In this document: positions 27,753-35,025 of the stretch, one piece after another | How the letters are laid out: each line of letters starts with the position of its first letter | How positions within the stretch are numbered: the stretch's first letter is position 1 | Origin: Myxococcota bacterium | GTDB taxonomy: Bacteria > Myxococcota_A > UBA9042 > DTJE01 | Length of the DNA stretch: 44,989 nucleotides | NCBI GenBank assembly: GCA_017994695.1 | Contig: JAGOKF010000026.1 | Location: 1-44,989 of the forward strand | Direction: 5' to 3' | Position numbers and translations under genes: made by a program | Notes under the pieces: generated by a model | Seen by the model: only the letters and a program-made list of their open reading frames with translations | The model's database searches: none | What the model was told of the DNA's origin: nothing

Positions 27753-27997
27753 CAAGAGGGGACAGTCACCGATTTACCGCACCGAACCCCTTGATTATCC
27801 AGCACAGATTCGAAATGGCGTTCCTTGCATCGCCGCTCCCGGAAGGCGCCGGATTTTCCGACTTCCCCAGCAGGAACCCTGCAGGCCACGAGGGGGCCCC
27901 GCCCTGGGCAGGAATCCACGGCGTTCAACCGGCAGTGTGGACGAATCCATCGTCATTCCGGTCGGTTCGGTGGGACAAATTGGTGACTGTCCCCTTG
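27753..27997. mobile_element. MITE/REP-like element with GGGGACAGTCACC inverted ends
   Basis: About 245 bases with imperfect terminal inverted arms. The left arm is 27753-27788 and the right arm 27964-27997. Both contain GGGGACAGTCACC followed by a related tail ending ACCGAACC; 14 of the 18 inner positions match. No coding frame spans the interior. GGGGACAGTCACC-type ends occur beside IS200/REP-associated tyrosine transposases in deltaproteobacteria, so this is likely a non-autonomous derivative moved in trans. It fills most of the gap between the divergent lipoprotein and S46 peptidase genes. Confidence 0.7.
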
Positions 27998-28023
27998 CCG
28001 TCGGCGGGGCTCCGGGGTAGAGT
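27995..28023 (+). promoter_or_regulatory. Candidate promoter for the S46 peptidase, overlapping the MITE end
   Basis: TTGCCG (27995-28000) is followed after 17 bases by TAGAGT (28018-28023), 32 bases before the ATG of the peptidase. The TTG of the -35 box is the last three bases of the right arm of the MITE-like element, so the insertion may have helped create or replace this promoter. Confidence 0.35.
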
Positions 28024-28055
28024 CCGCGCGGTCTTCCGGAGTGGGAGGTGCCTCC

Positions 28056-30095
28056 ATGAGGCGCAAGGCCGCGACGTTCCTGGTGATGCTCCTCTGCCCG
28101 ATCCTGGCCCGGGCGGACGAGGGCATGTGGCTCTTCAACGACTTTCCCTCGGACCTGGTGAAGTCCCGGTACGGCTTCGCCCCGGATGCCCGGTGGCTCG
28201 AAAAGGCCCGCCTGGCCTCGGTCCGCCTGGCCGGCGGTTGCAGCGGGTCCTTCGTCTCCCCGGACGGCCTGTTGCTGACCAACCACCACTGCGCCTCCTC
28301 CTGCATCCACCAGATCTCGGCGCCCGAGAAGGATTACATGGAGGACGGCTTCCTGGCCGCCGACCGGAGCCAGGAGGTGAAGTGCCCCGAGATCGAGGTC
28401 AACGTGCTGGTGGAGATCCGGGACGTCACCGGCCGCCTGGAACAGGCCACCGCCGGAAAGGAGGGTGCGGCGTTCGGCGAGGCCCAGAAGGCGGAAATGA
28501 CCCGCATCGAGTCCGAATGCGCCGAGAACGGCGCCTGGCGCTGCGACGTGGTCACCCTCTTCCACGGGGGCGCCTACCACCTCTACCGGTACCAGCGCTA
28601 CCAGGACGTGCGCCTGGTCTTCGCCCCGGAGTTCCGCATCGCCTTCTTCGGCGGCGACCCCGACAACTTCACCTTCCCGCGCTACGACCTGGACATGGCG
28701 CTGCTCCGGGTCTACCAGGACGGCAAGCCCGTCCGGTCCCCCGCGTGGTTCCGGTTCGGCACCAAGGCGCCCCGGGAGGGGGACCTCACCTTCGTGTCGG
28801 GTCACCCCGGGCGCACCCAGCGCCTGCTGACCGTCGCGGAACTGGAGTTCCTGCGCGACGTGGCCTACCCGGCCCGCCTGCTGCGCCTGGCGGAACTCCG
28901 GGGGCTCCTGACCCAGTACGGGCGCCGCTCCCCCGAGGCCCGCCGGGAGGCCCGGGAGAACCTCTTCTTCGTGGAGAACTCCTACAAGGCCGTCCTGGGC
29001 ATGTGGCGGGCCCTGCTGGACCCGGCCCTGATGCGGAGGAAGGCCGACCTGGAGGCCGCCATCCGGCTCTTCGTCCAGGACCCGGAGAAGGGAAAGGCCT
29101 GGGATGCCATCGCCGAGTCCCAAGGGCGCTACCGGGACTTCTTCGACGCCCACATGCTGCTGGAACAGGGCTGGGCCTTCCCCGGGGACCTCTTCCCCAT
29201 CGCCCGGATGCTGGTCCGAGGGGCCGCCGAGCGCCGGAAGCCGGACGACCAGCGGCTCCGGGAATACACCGAGGCCGCCCTTCCCTCCCTGACCCAGCGG
29301 CTCTTCAGCACCGCCCCCATCCCCCTGGGCATGGAGGAGGAACTGATGGCCTTCGGGCTCTCCAAGATGCGGGAGATCCTGACGGTGGACGATCCGGTGG
29401 TCCGCCAGGTGCTCCAGGACAAGAGCCCCGAGAGCCTGGCGGCCGAGGTCGTCCGGGGGACCCGGCTGATCGACCCCGAGGTGCGCAAGGCCCTCTGGGA
29501 AGGCGGACCGGAGGCCATCCAGGCCAGCACCGACCCGATGATCCGGCTGGCGATCCGGGTGGACGAGGCCGCCCGGGCCGTCCGCAAGCGCTACGAGGAC
29601 CAGGTCGAGGCGGTGGTCCGCCAGAACTCCGGGACCGTCGCCCGGGCCCACTTCCAGTCGGCCACCACGAAGACCTGGCCCGACGCCACCTTCACCCTCC
29701 GCCTGTCCTTCGGCACCGTCCGGTCCTACCGGGACCGGGGCCGCACCATTGCCCCGGTGACCTTCCTGGAGGGGGCCTTCCAGCGTCACACCGGCGAGGA
29801 TCCCTACGCCCTTCCACCCTCCTGGCTGGCGGCGAAGTCCCGCCTGAACCTGAAGACCTCCATGAACGTCGCCACCACCAACGACATCGTCGGAGGCAAC
29901 TCGGGCAGCCCGATGTTCAACCGCAACCTGGAACTGGTCGGCCTGATTTTCGACGGCAATCTTCCCTCCCTCGGGGGCGCCTTCTGGTTCGACGAGGAGG
30001 CCAACCGAGCCGTGGCCGTGACCTCCCAGGCCATCCTCGAGGCCCTCAAGAAGGTCTACCGCGCGGACCGGCTCGTGAAGGAACTCTCCCGCTAG
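28056..30095 (+). CDS. S46 family dipeptidyl-peptidase, DPP7-like
   Basis: A 679-residue exported serine exopeptidase. The signal peptide is residues 1-20 (MRRKAATFLVMLLCPILARA). The chymotrypsin-fold triad is visible: His in LLLTNHHCAS (76-79), Asp in FFGGDPDNFTFPRYDLD, and Ser616 in GGNSGSPMFN. The residue that sets P1 preference is Gly634 in LIFDGN, as in DPP7, and not the Arg of DPP11, so hydrophobic P1 residues are expected. It removes dipeptides from peptides in the periplasm. GGGAGG precedes ATG 28056. A cyclophilin gene follows 60 bases later, possibly on its own ribosome site in the same transcript. Confidence 0.93.
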   Translation: MRRKAATFLVMLLCPILARADEGMWLFNDFPSDLVKSRYGFAPDARWLEKARLASVRLAGGCSGSFVSPDGLLLTNHHCASSCIHQISAPEKDYMEDGFLAADRSQEVKCPEIEVNVLVEIRDVTGRLEQATAGKEGAAFGEAQKAEMTRIESECAENGAWRCDVVTLFHGGAYHLYRYQRYQDVRLVFAPEFRIAFFGGDPDNFTFPRYDLDMALLRVYQDGKPVRSPAWFRFGTKAPREGDLTFVSGHPGRTQRLLTVAELEFLRDVAYPARLLRLAELRGLLTQYGRRSPEARREARENLFFVENSYKAVLGMWRALLDPALMRRKADLEAAIRLFVQDPEKGKAWDAIAESQGRYRDFFDAHMLLEQGWAFPGDLFPIARMLVRGAAERRKPDDQRLREYTEAALPSLTQRLFSTAPIPLGMEEELMAFGLSKMREILTVDDPVVRQVLQDKSPESLAAEVVRGTRLIDPEVRKALWEGGPEAIQASTDPMIRLAIRVDEAARAVRKRYEDQVEAVVRQNSGTVARAHFQSATTKTWPDATFTLRLSFGTVRSYRDRGRTIAPVTFLEGAFQRHTGEDPYALPPSWLAAKSRLNLKTSMNVATTNDIVGGNSGSPMFNRNLELVGLIFDGNLPSLGGAFWFDEEANRAVAVTSQAILEALKKVYRADRLVKELSR

Positions 30096-30155
30096 CCCGC
30101 TTTACCCGCGCCCCGGATCCTGGCAGACTTGCGGCTCCTTTCGAGGAGGCGACCC

Positions 30156-30659
30156 ATGGCCAATCCGCAGGTCCTGATCCAGACCACCAAGGGCGACGTC
30201 ACCGTGGAACTCTTCCCGGACCAGGCGCCGAAGACCGTCGAGAACTTCCTCGGCTACGTGCGTTCCGGACACTACGCCGGCACCCTGTTCCACCGGGTGA
30301 TCCAGAAGTTCATGATCCAGGGCGGCGGCTTCGACGTGGCCCGCCGGGAGAAGGCCACCCGGGCGCCGATTCCCAACGAAGCCGCCAACGGCCTGAAGAA
30401 CCGCCGGGGGACCCTGGCGATGGCCCGGACCAGCGACCCCCACAGCGCCACCGCCCAGTTCTTCATCAACCTGGTGGACAACGACTTCCTGGACCACACC
30501 GCCCAGACCCCCGAGGGCTGGGGCTACTGCGTCTTCGGGCAGGTGGTGACGGGGATGGACGTGGTGGATGCCATCGCCCAGGTCCCGGTGACCCGGAACA
30601 ACCTCAGCGAGGCCTTCCCGACCCAGGTCGTCGCCATCCGGGCCGCCCGGGAACTCTGA
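30156..30659 (+). CDS. Peptidyl-prolyl cis-trans isomerase, cyclophilin type (PpiB-like)
   Basis: A 167-residue single-domain cyclophilin. It has [17 protein letters not shown], the catalytic [14 protein letters not shown] with the active Arg, and [21 protein letters not shown], the canonical substrate pocket. No signal peptide is seen, so it should act in the cytoplasm as PpiB does. Starting at ATG 30156 places GAGGAGG 6 bases upstream; a longer frame from 30129 is not supported. It is convergent with the hemerythrin-kinase gene after a 10-base gap. Confidence 0.94.
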   Translation: MANPQVLIQTTKGDVTVELFPDQAPKTVENFLGYVRSGHYAGTLFHRVIQKFMIQGGGFDVARREKATRAPIPNEAANGLKNRRGTLAMARTSDPHSATAQFFINLVDNDFLDHTAQTPEGWGYCVFGQVVTGMDVVDAIAQVPVTRNNLSEAFPTQVVAIRAAREL

Positions 30660-30669
30660 CCGCGGGGGT

Positions 30670-32148
30670 TCACTTCCCGATGCCCTCGGGGACCGGCCCC
30701 GGCGGGTCGCGCTGGAGGGACTCGGCCAGGTGGGCGTCCAGCACCTGGACGTGGTGCATCATGTGCATCAGGAACAGCCGGAAGCGCTCGCCGACCTCCG
30801 GGTGATCGGGACGGGCTCTCCGCAGGGACAGCAGCGACTCCAGTTCCTGCTCCAGGCGCACGTGGGCCTCCCGGTGGATGGGTCCCTCCGCCCAGGAGAT
30901 CCGGTCCATCAGCGCCTCTTCCTGGCGGAAATGGACCCCCGCGTGCAGGGACACCTCCCCCAGCAGCCGGTCCAGGCGTCCGGCCTCCAGGTGCAGACCC
31001 TGGCCCAGGACCTCGTTCGCCACCTCGCAGAGGTGCTCGTGGTGGGCGTCCAGTTCGGGGTCCCCCATGCGGAGGCGAGGAGAGAACCGGACCGCCCGGA
31101 GGGATCCCGGACCGGCCGTGGCACCCCGGATGGGGCGGGTCGGACGCCGGAACTTCGACTCCGGCGCCTTTCGGGTCCCGACCGCCCCACCCTCCTCCCG
31201 GGCCGGCAGAGCCGCTGCGATCTGCCGAAGCCGGTCCCGGACCCGGGCCGCCGAGGTCGGACGGCGGGACGGGTCCCGGTCCAGCAGCGACGACACCAGG
31301 TCCTCCAGGTCCCGGGGGACGTTCCGGTCCGGCGCCACCTCCCCGATCCGGGGGGCCTCCTCGGTGTTCTTCTTCAGCAGCAGCCGGATCGCCGAGGAGT
31401 CCTGGTGGGGCGTCTCCCCGGTGATCATCTCGAAGAGGATCACCCCCACGGCGTAGAGATCCGTGGGCACCCCGCCCGGCAGGCCCCGGCCCTGCTCCGG
31501 CGACATGTAGAGGGGCGTGCCCAGGGCGGTGCCCGCCAGGGTCAGCCGGGGACCGTGGTCCTCCAGGTGGCGGACCAGGCCGAAATCCAGCAGGCGGACT
31601 CGCTCGGGGGTCCCGGCCAGAAGGAAGACGTTGCCGGGCTTCAGGTCCCGGTGCACCAGGCCCCCGTCGTGGACCCGCTGCACGGCGTCCAGGATCTGGG
31701 CGCCCAGGTCCAGCACCCGGGCCACCGGGAAGGGCAGGCCGTCCTGCCCGAAGGCCTCTTCCAGCGTGCGCCCCTCCAGGCGTTCCATGGCCAGCCAGCA
31801 GGTGCCGTCCGGCTCCTGCCCGTAGTCGAAGACCCGGACGATCCCCTCCCCTTCCAGCCGCCGGGCCAGTTCCGCCGACCGCAGGAACCGCTCCACGTCC
31901 CGATCGGTCTGCCAGAGGGTGGGCGGGCTGACCTTCAGGGCCTCCTCGACCCCGTCCGATCGCCGCAGGGCCCGGAAGACCGTGGCCGATCCGCCGGTGG
32001 CCAGCCGTTCCAGCACCACGTGGTTGCCGAGGACCTGGCCCAGTTCCGGGTCGATTCGCGAAACCTCCCGGAGTTCGGTCCCGTGCAGGGGGCAGCGCGA
32101 CTCCTCGTCAGGATGGGCTCGTCGGCAGTCCACGCAGACCCTGGGCAC
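30670..32148 (-). CDS. Ser/Thr protein kinase fused to a hemerythrin domain
   Basis: A 492-residue protein with a new-looking order. A short N-terminal CxxC...C...H motif (CVDCRRAHPDEESRCPLHG) precedes a Hanks-type kinase (about 35-305) with Gly-loop LATGGSATVF, ALKV lysine, HRDLKPGN, DFGL and SPEQ. After a basic linker comes a hemerythrin domain (355-480). All di-iron ligand positions look present: DAHHEHL, HAGVHFRQEEALM, PIHREAHVRLE and MHHVQVLDAHL. It may phosphorylate targets in response to O2, NO or iron state, which is inference. No membrane span is seen. GTG 32148 is chosen because GGAGG is 7 bases upstream; a GTG two codons earlier would be too close. Confidence 0.9.
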   Translation of the reverse strand: MPRVCVDCRRAHPDEESRCPLHGTELREVSRIDPELGQVLGNHVVLERLATGGSATVFRALRRSDGVEEALKVSPPTLWQTDRDVERFLRSAELARRLEGEGIVRVFDYGQEPDGTCWLAMERLEGRTLEEAFGQDGLPFPVARVLDLGAQILDAVQRVHDGGLVHRDLKPGNVFLLAGTPERVRLLDFGLVRHLEDHGPRLTLAGTALGTPLYMSPEQGRGLPGGVPTDLYAVGVILFEMITGETPHQDSSAIRLLLKKNTEEAPRIGEVAPDRNVPRDLEDLVSSLLDRDPSRRPTSAARVRDRLRQIAAALPAREEGGAVGTRKAPESKFRRPTRPIRGATAGPGSLRAVRFSPRLRMGDPELDAHHEHLCEVANEVLGQGLHLEAGRLDRLLGEVSLHAGVHFRQEEALMDRISWAEGPIHREAHVRLEQELESLLSLRRARPDHPEVGERFRLFLMHMMHHVQVLDAHLAESLQRDPPGPVPEGIGK

Positions 32149-32294
32149 GGCCACACCTCCCCTCGCTGTTCGCACCGGCTCGCAGATCCTACCCCGATTC
32201 CGGCAGCGCGTGCCACCTTCGCGCCGCAACCCGCCGGAAGTCCACGGTCCCGGAGCCAGCCGGGAACGGCTTCACCGGCTCGTGGACCGGCCTC

Positions 32295-32323
32295 TTGCCG
32301 AAGACGCGGTGCGGCATTATCGT
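32295..32323 (+). promoter_or_regulatory. Candidate promoter, nearly leaderless, for the PilZ-kinase gene
   Basis: TTGCCG (32295-32300) and TATCGT (32318-32323) are spaced by 17 bases. A start site 6-8 bases later falls at about 32330, only a few bases before ATG 32334. No Shine-Dalgarno sequence is seen in this stretch, so translation may be leaderless. Confidence 0.35.
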
Positions 32324-32333
32324 TGGGCCATCG

Positions 32334-33953
32334 ATGATGCCGCGAGGAACTGCGTTGTCGAATGTGGAGACGCCGGCGGGAGCGAACACCCTGGTCGGGC
32401 GGGTGCTGGACGATCGCTACGCACTCCGGTCCGTGCTGGGCTTCGGGGGCATGGGAACGGTCTTCCGGGCCGAGCAGTTGAGCATGGGCCGGGAGGTGGC
32501 CGTCAAGGTGCTCCGGACCGACATGGTCCACGACGAGCAGGCGGTGCGCCGGTTCCTGACCGAGGCCCGGGCGGCCAGCCGGTTGAAGAATCCCCACACG
32601 GTCTCGGTCTTCGATTTCGGTCGGACCGCCGACGGGGTCCTCTACCTGGTGATGGAACTCCTGGAAGGCCGGACGCTGGCCGACGCGATGGACCAGGAGA
32701 GGGGCCCGATGGAACTGGAACGGGCGGTCCGGCTGGTGCACCAGGTCCTGGACGCCCTGGAGGAAGCCCATGGCCAGGGGATCCTGCACCGGGACCTGAA
32801 GCCCGAGAACATCTTCCTGCTGGAGGGGGCCAACGGCCGGGAATTCGCGAAGGTCCTGGACTTCGGGGTGGCCAAGATGCTCTTCGATCCCCGGCCGGGA
32901 CAGACGGTCCAGGGGGTGACCTTCGGCACGATGGAATACATGAGCCCCGAGCAGATGCTCGGGCGGGACCTGGGTCCTTCGTCGGACCTGTACGAGGTCG
33001 CCGTCCTGCTGTTCCAGATGGTCTGCGGGAGGCTTCCCTTCGAGGGCACCAACCCCGTGGAGATCGCCCTCCGGAAGATCGAGGGCCCCATCCCGACGCC
33101 GAAAGACCTGGTGCCCGGCCTCCCGTCCTCCGAGACCCTGGAGGAGTTCTTCCGGGTGGCCCTGGCCCCGGCGCCGGAAGACAGGTACCCCGACGTGGAC
33201 ACGTTCCGGGCCGCCCTGAAACTCACCGTCCGGTCCTCCAGCCAGCACAGGCCCCCGGCCCGGGAACCGGGCGATACCGAGCGGGACCCGGCACCCCCGG
33301 GAAGCGCCTCCGACACCTGGGTCGGCGTGCCGGCGGCGCCGATGGACGCATCGAACCAGGCACCGGGTCCCCGGGAGCCCGTGATGGCCACGATCGCGAT
33401 GGCCCCCTTCGGCCAGATGCAGGCCGCCCGGGCACCCGAGCCCCCGGCGAGCCCCGATCCCGCCCCCGATCCCGTCGCCGTGCCCGCCCCCGATCCGGCC
33501 CCCGTGCCCGACATCCCCAGCCAGGATCGGCGGCGGCGTCCCCGGAAACACCACCTGTTGTCGGTCGTCTGCGTCCACAAGGGCTCCCGATACAAGGCAT
33601 TGCTGGCCGAGGTGAGCCTGGGCGGCGCCTTCGTGCATTCCCGCTGGCTGCCGGTCCCCGGGACGGAGGTCGCCATCGTGTTCCCCCGCCTGGTCGAGGA
33701 GGGGCATCCCACGGTGGTGATCCGTTCCCAGGTCCTGCGGCGCCTGGAATTCCCCCAGAAGCCCGGGGAGGTCCAGGGCTTCTCGGTGCGTTTCCTGACG
33801 CTGCGGACCCAGGGCGCCCTGGGACACCTGAAGCAGTTCTTCCGGCACCACTTCCGGTCCGATCTGCCGACGGACCTGCCCGAGGATCGGAAGGCGGCCC
33901 TCTGGGAGTGGTCCTTCGAGTCCCAGACGCTGCGGGGTGTCGAGGAGGAATGA
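32334..33953 (+). CDS. Ser/Thr protein kinase fused to a C-terminal PilZ domain
   Basis: A 539-residue protein. A Hanks-type kinase (about 37-290) has the Gly-loop GFGGMGTVF, VAVKVL lysine, HRDLKPEN, DFGVAK and the SPEQ activation end. An Ala/Pro-rich low-complexity linker (about 300-395) leads to a PilZ-like domain (399-505). The first c-di-GMP motif is RRRRPRKH and the second AEVSLGGAFVHS. The usual D/N of the second motif is Glu here, so ligand binding is possible but not certain. It has no membrane segment. ATG 32334 or 32337 is used because both sit just after the predicted promoter. It is divergent from the hemerythrin-kinase. Confidence 0.88.
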   Translation: MMPRGTALSNVETPAGANTLVGRVLDDRYALRSVLGFGGMGTVFRAEQLSMGREVAVKVLRTDMVHDEQAVRRFLTEARAASRLKNPHTVSVFDFGRTADGVLYLVMELLEGRTLADAMDQERGPMELERAVRLVHQVLDALEEAHGQGILHRDLKPENIFLLEGANGREFAKVLDFGVAKMLFDPRPGQTVQGVTFGTMEYMSPEQMLGRDLGPSSDLYEVAVLLFQMVCGRLPFEGTNPVEIALRKIEGPIPTPKDLVPGLPSSETLEEFFRVALAPAPEDRYPDVDTFRAALKLTVRSSSQHRPPAREPGDTERDPAPPGSASDTWVGVPAAPMDASNQAPGPREPVMATIAMAPFGQMQAARAPEPPASPDPAPDPVAVPAPDPAPVPDIPSQDRRRRPRKHHLLSVVCVHKGSRYKALLAEVSLGGAFVHSRWLPVPGTEVAIVFPRLVEEGHPTVVIRSQVLRRLEFPQKPGEVQGFSVRFLTLRTQGALGHLKQFFRHHFRSDLPTDLPEDRKAALWEWSFESQTLRGVEEE

Positions 33954-33973
33954 CCCGAACGGGAGGCGGACTC

Positions 33974-34993
33974 ATGAGGGGAATGATCCTGGCGTGGGCG
34001 GCTTTCCTGTGTGTCGTCCCGGCGGCCCGGGCCGGCGTCATCGGCCCCCTGGACATCACGGTCCACCACCGGTGCCTGGGGGGCGAGGACCAGCCGGGCC
34101 TGTCCCTCCACGCCGAGGCCCCGGTCCGGGGCATCACGGTGACCCTGGAGCGCATCGACGGCCCCCGGAAGGTCTTCCGGATCCCGGCGATGAAGGCCGG
34201 GGAGACCCGGCGGGTCGGGATGGCCCAGGAACCGGGCCGGGAATACTACCGGGCCGTCGTGGAGGTGGCGGGCCACGGGCCTCCCTACGAGGTGGCCTTT
34301 TCGGCGGCGGTGTCCAGGCCCTTCCGCCTGGAGATTCCCCCCGAGGGCGTCGATCTTGCCCAGGGACGCATCGCCATCCGGCTCCAGGGGGACCCGGAGC
34401 GGCTCACGCTGACCGTTTCGGGCCTGTCGGGGCAGGAACTGCTGCGGAAGCACTGGCGCCTGGACCTCCCCACGGGACGCCCGGACACGCTGACCTTCGA
34501 CCCTCCCGGGGAGGCGGTGGGCCGGGTGGAGGTGGTCGCCGAGGACCCCGAGGGCTTCCGGCAGGCCGTGGAGTTCAGCCCCGTCGTGATGGAGGTGCCC
34601 CACGACGAGGTCCTCTTCGAGTTCGGCAAGGCCGACATCCTCCCGGGGGAGGAGCCGAAACTGGCCCGGGTGCTCGAGGAGACCCACCGGGTGCTGGGCA
34701 CCCTGGGCAACCAGTTGCGACTGCGCCTGTACGTCGCGGGATACACGGACACCGTGGGAAGCCGGGAATTCAACCAGTCCCTCTCGGCGGCCCGGGCGGC
34801 GGCCACGGCGATCTGGCTGAAGGCCCACGGGCTGAAGGTCCCGGTGTGCAGCCAGGGCTTCGGGGAGGATGCCCTGGCCGTGCCCACGCCCGACGAGACC
34901 CCCGAGCCCCGCAACCGCCGGTCGCTGTTCGTCGTGGCGGCCCAGGGGCCGACGGGGGCCGCCTTTCCCCGGGGAGGATGGGTCTGCCATTGA
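33974..34993 (+). CDS. OmpA-family outer-membrane/periplasmic protein
   Basis: A 339-residue exported protein. The signal peptide is MRGMILAWAAFLCVVPAARA. A beta-rich middle (about 25-215) without a recognised family is followed by an OmpA-like peptidoglycan-binding domain (about 220-335). Its motifs are VLFEFGKADILP, VAGYTDTVGSREFNQSLSAARA with the conserved TDxxGxxxxNxxLSxxRA pattern, and NRRSLF with the Arg that contacts peptidoglycan. ATG 33974 has GGGAGG 7 bases upstream. An ATG overlapping the kinase stop at 33950 would add 8 residues. Probably cotranscribed with the PilZ-kinase, suggesting an envelope link. Confidence 0.87.
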   Translation: MRGMILAWAAFLCVVPAARAGVIGPLDITVHHRCLGGEDQPGLSLHAEAPVRGITVTLERIDGPRKVFRIPAMKAGETRRVGMAQEPGREYYRAVVEVAGHGPPYEVAFSAAVSRPFRLEIPPEGVDLAQGRIAIRLQGDPERLTLTVSGLSGQELLRKHWRLDLPTGRPDTLTFDPPGEAVGRVEVVAEDPEGFRQAVEFSPVVMEVPHDEVLFEFGKADILPGEEPKLARVLEETHRVLGTLGNQLRLRLYVAGYTDTVGSREFNQSLSAARAAATAIWLKAHGLKVPVCSQGFGEDALAVPTPDETPEPRNRRSLFVVAAQGPTGAAFPRGGWVCH

Positions 34994-35000
34994 AACCCGC

Positions 35001-35017
35001 CCCGGGAGGTCCCCGGG
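35001..35017. terminator. GC hairpin between convergent OmpA-like and ettA genes
   Basis: CCCGGG (35001-35006) and CCCGGG within 35011-35017 can pair over a short loop in the 32-base gap between convergent genes. There is no T-tract on either strand, so it is only a possible terminator. Confidence 0.25.
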
Positions 35018-35025
35018 AATCGGTC

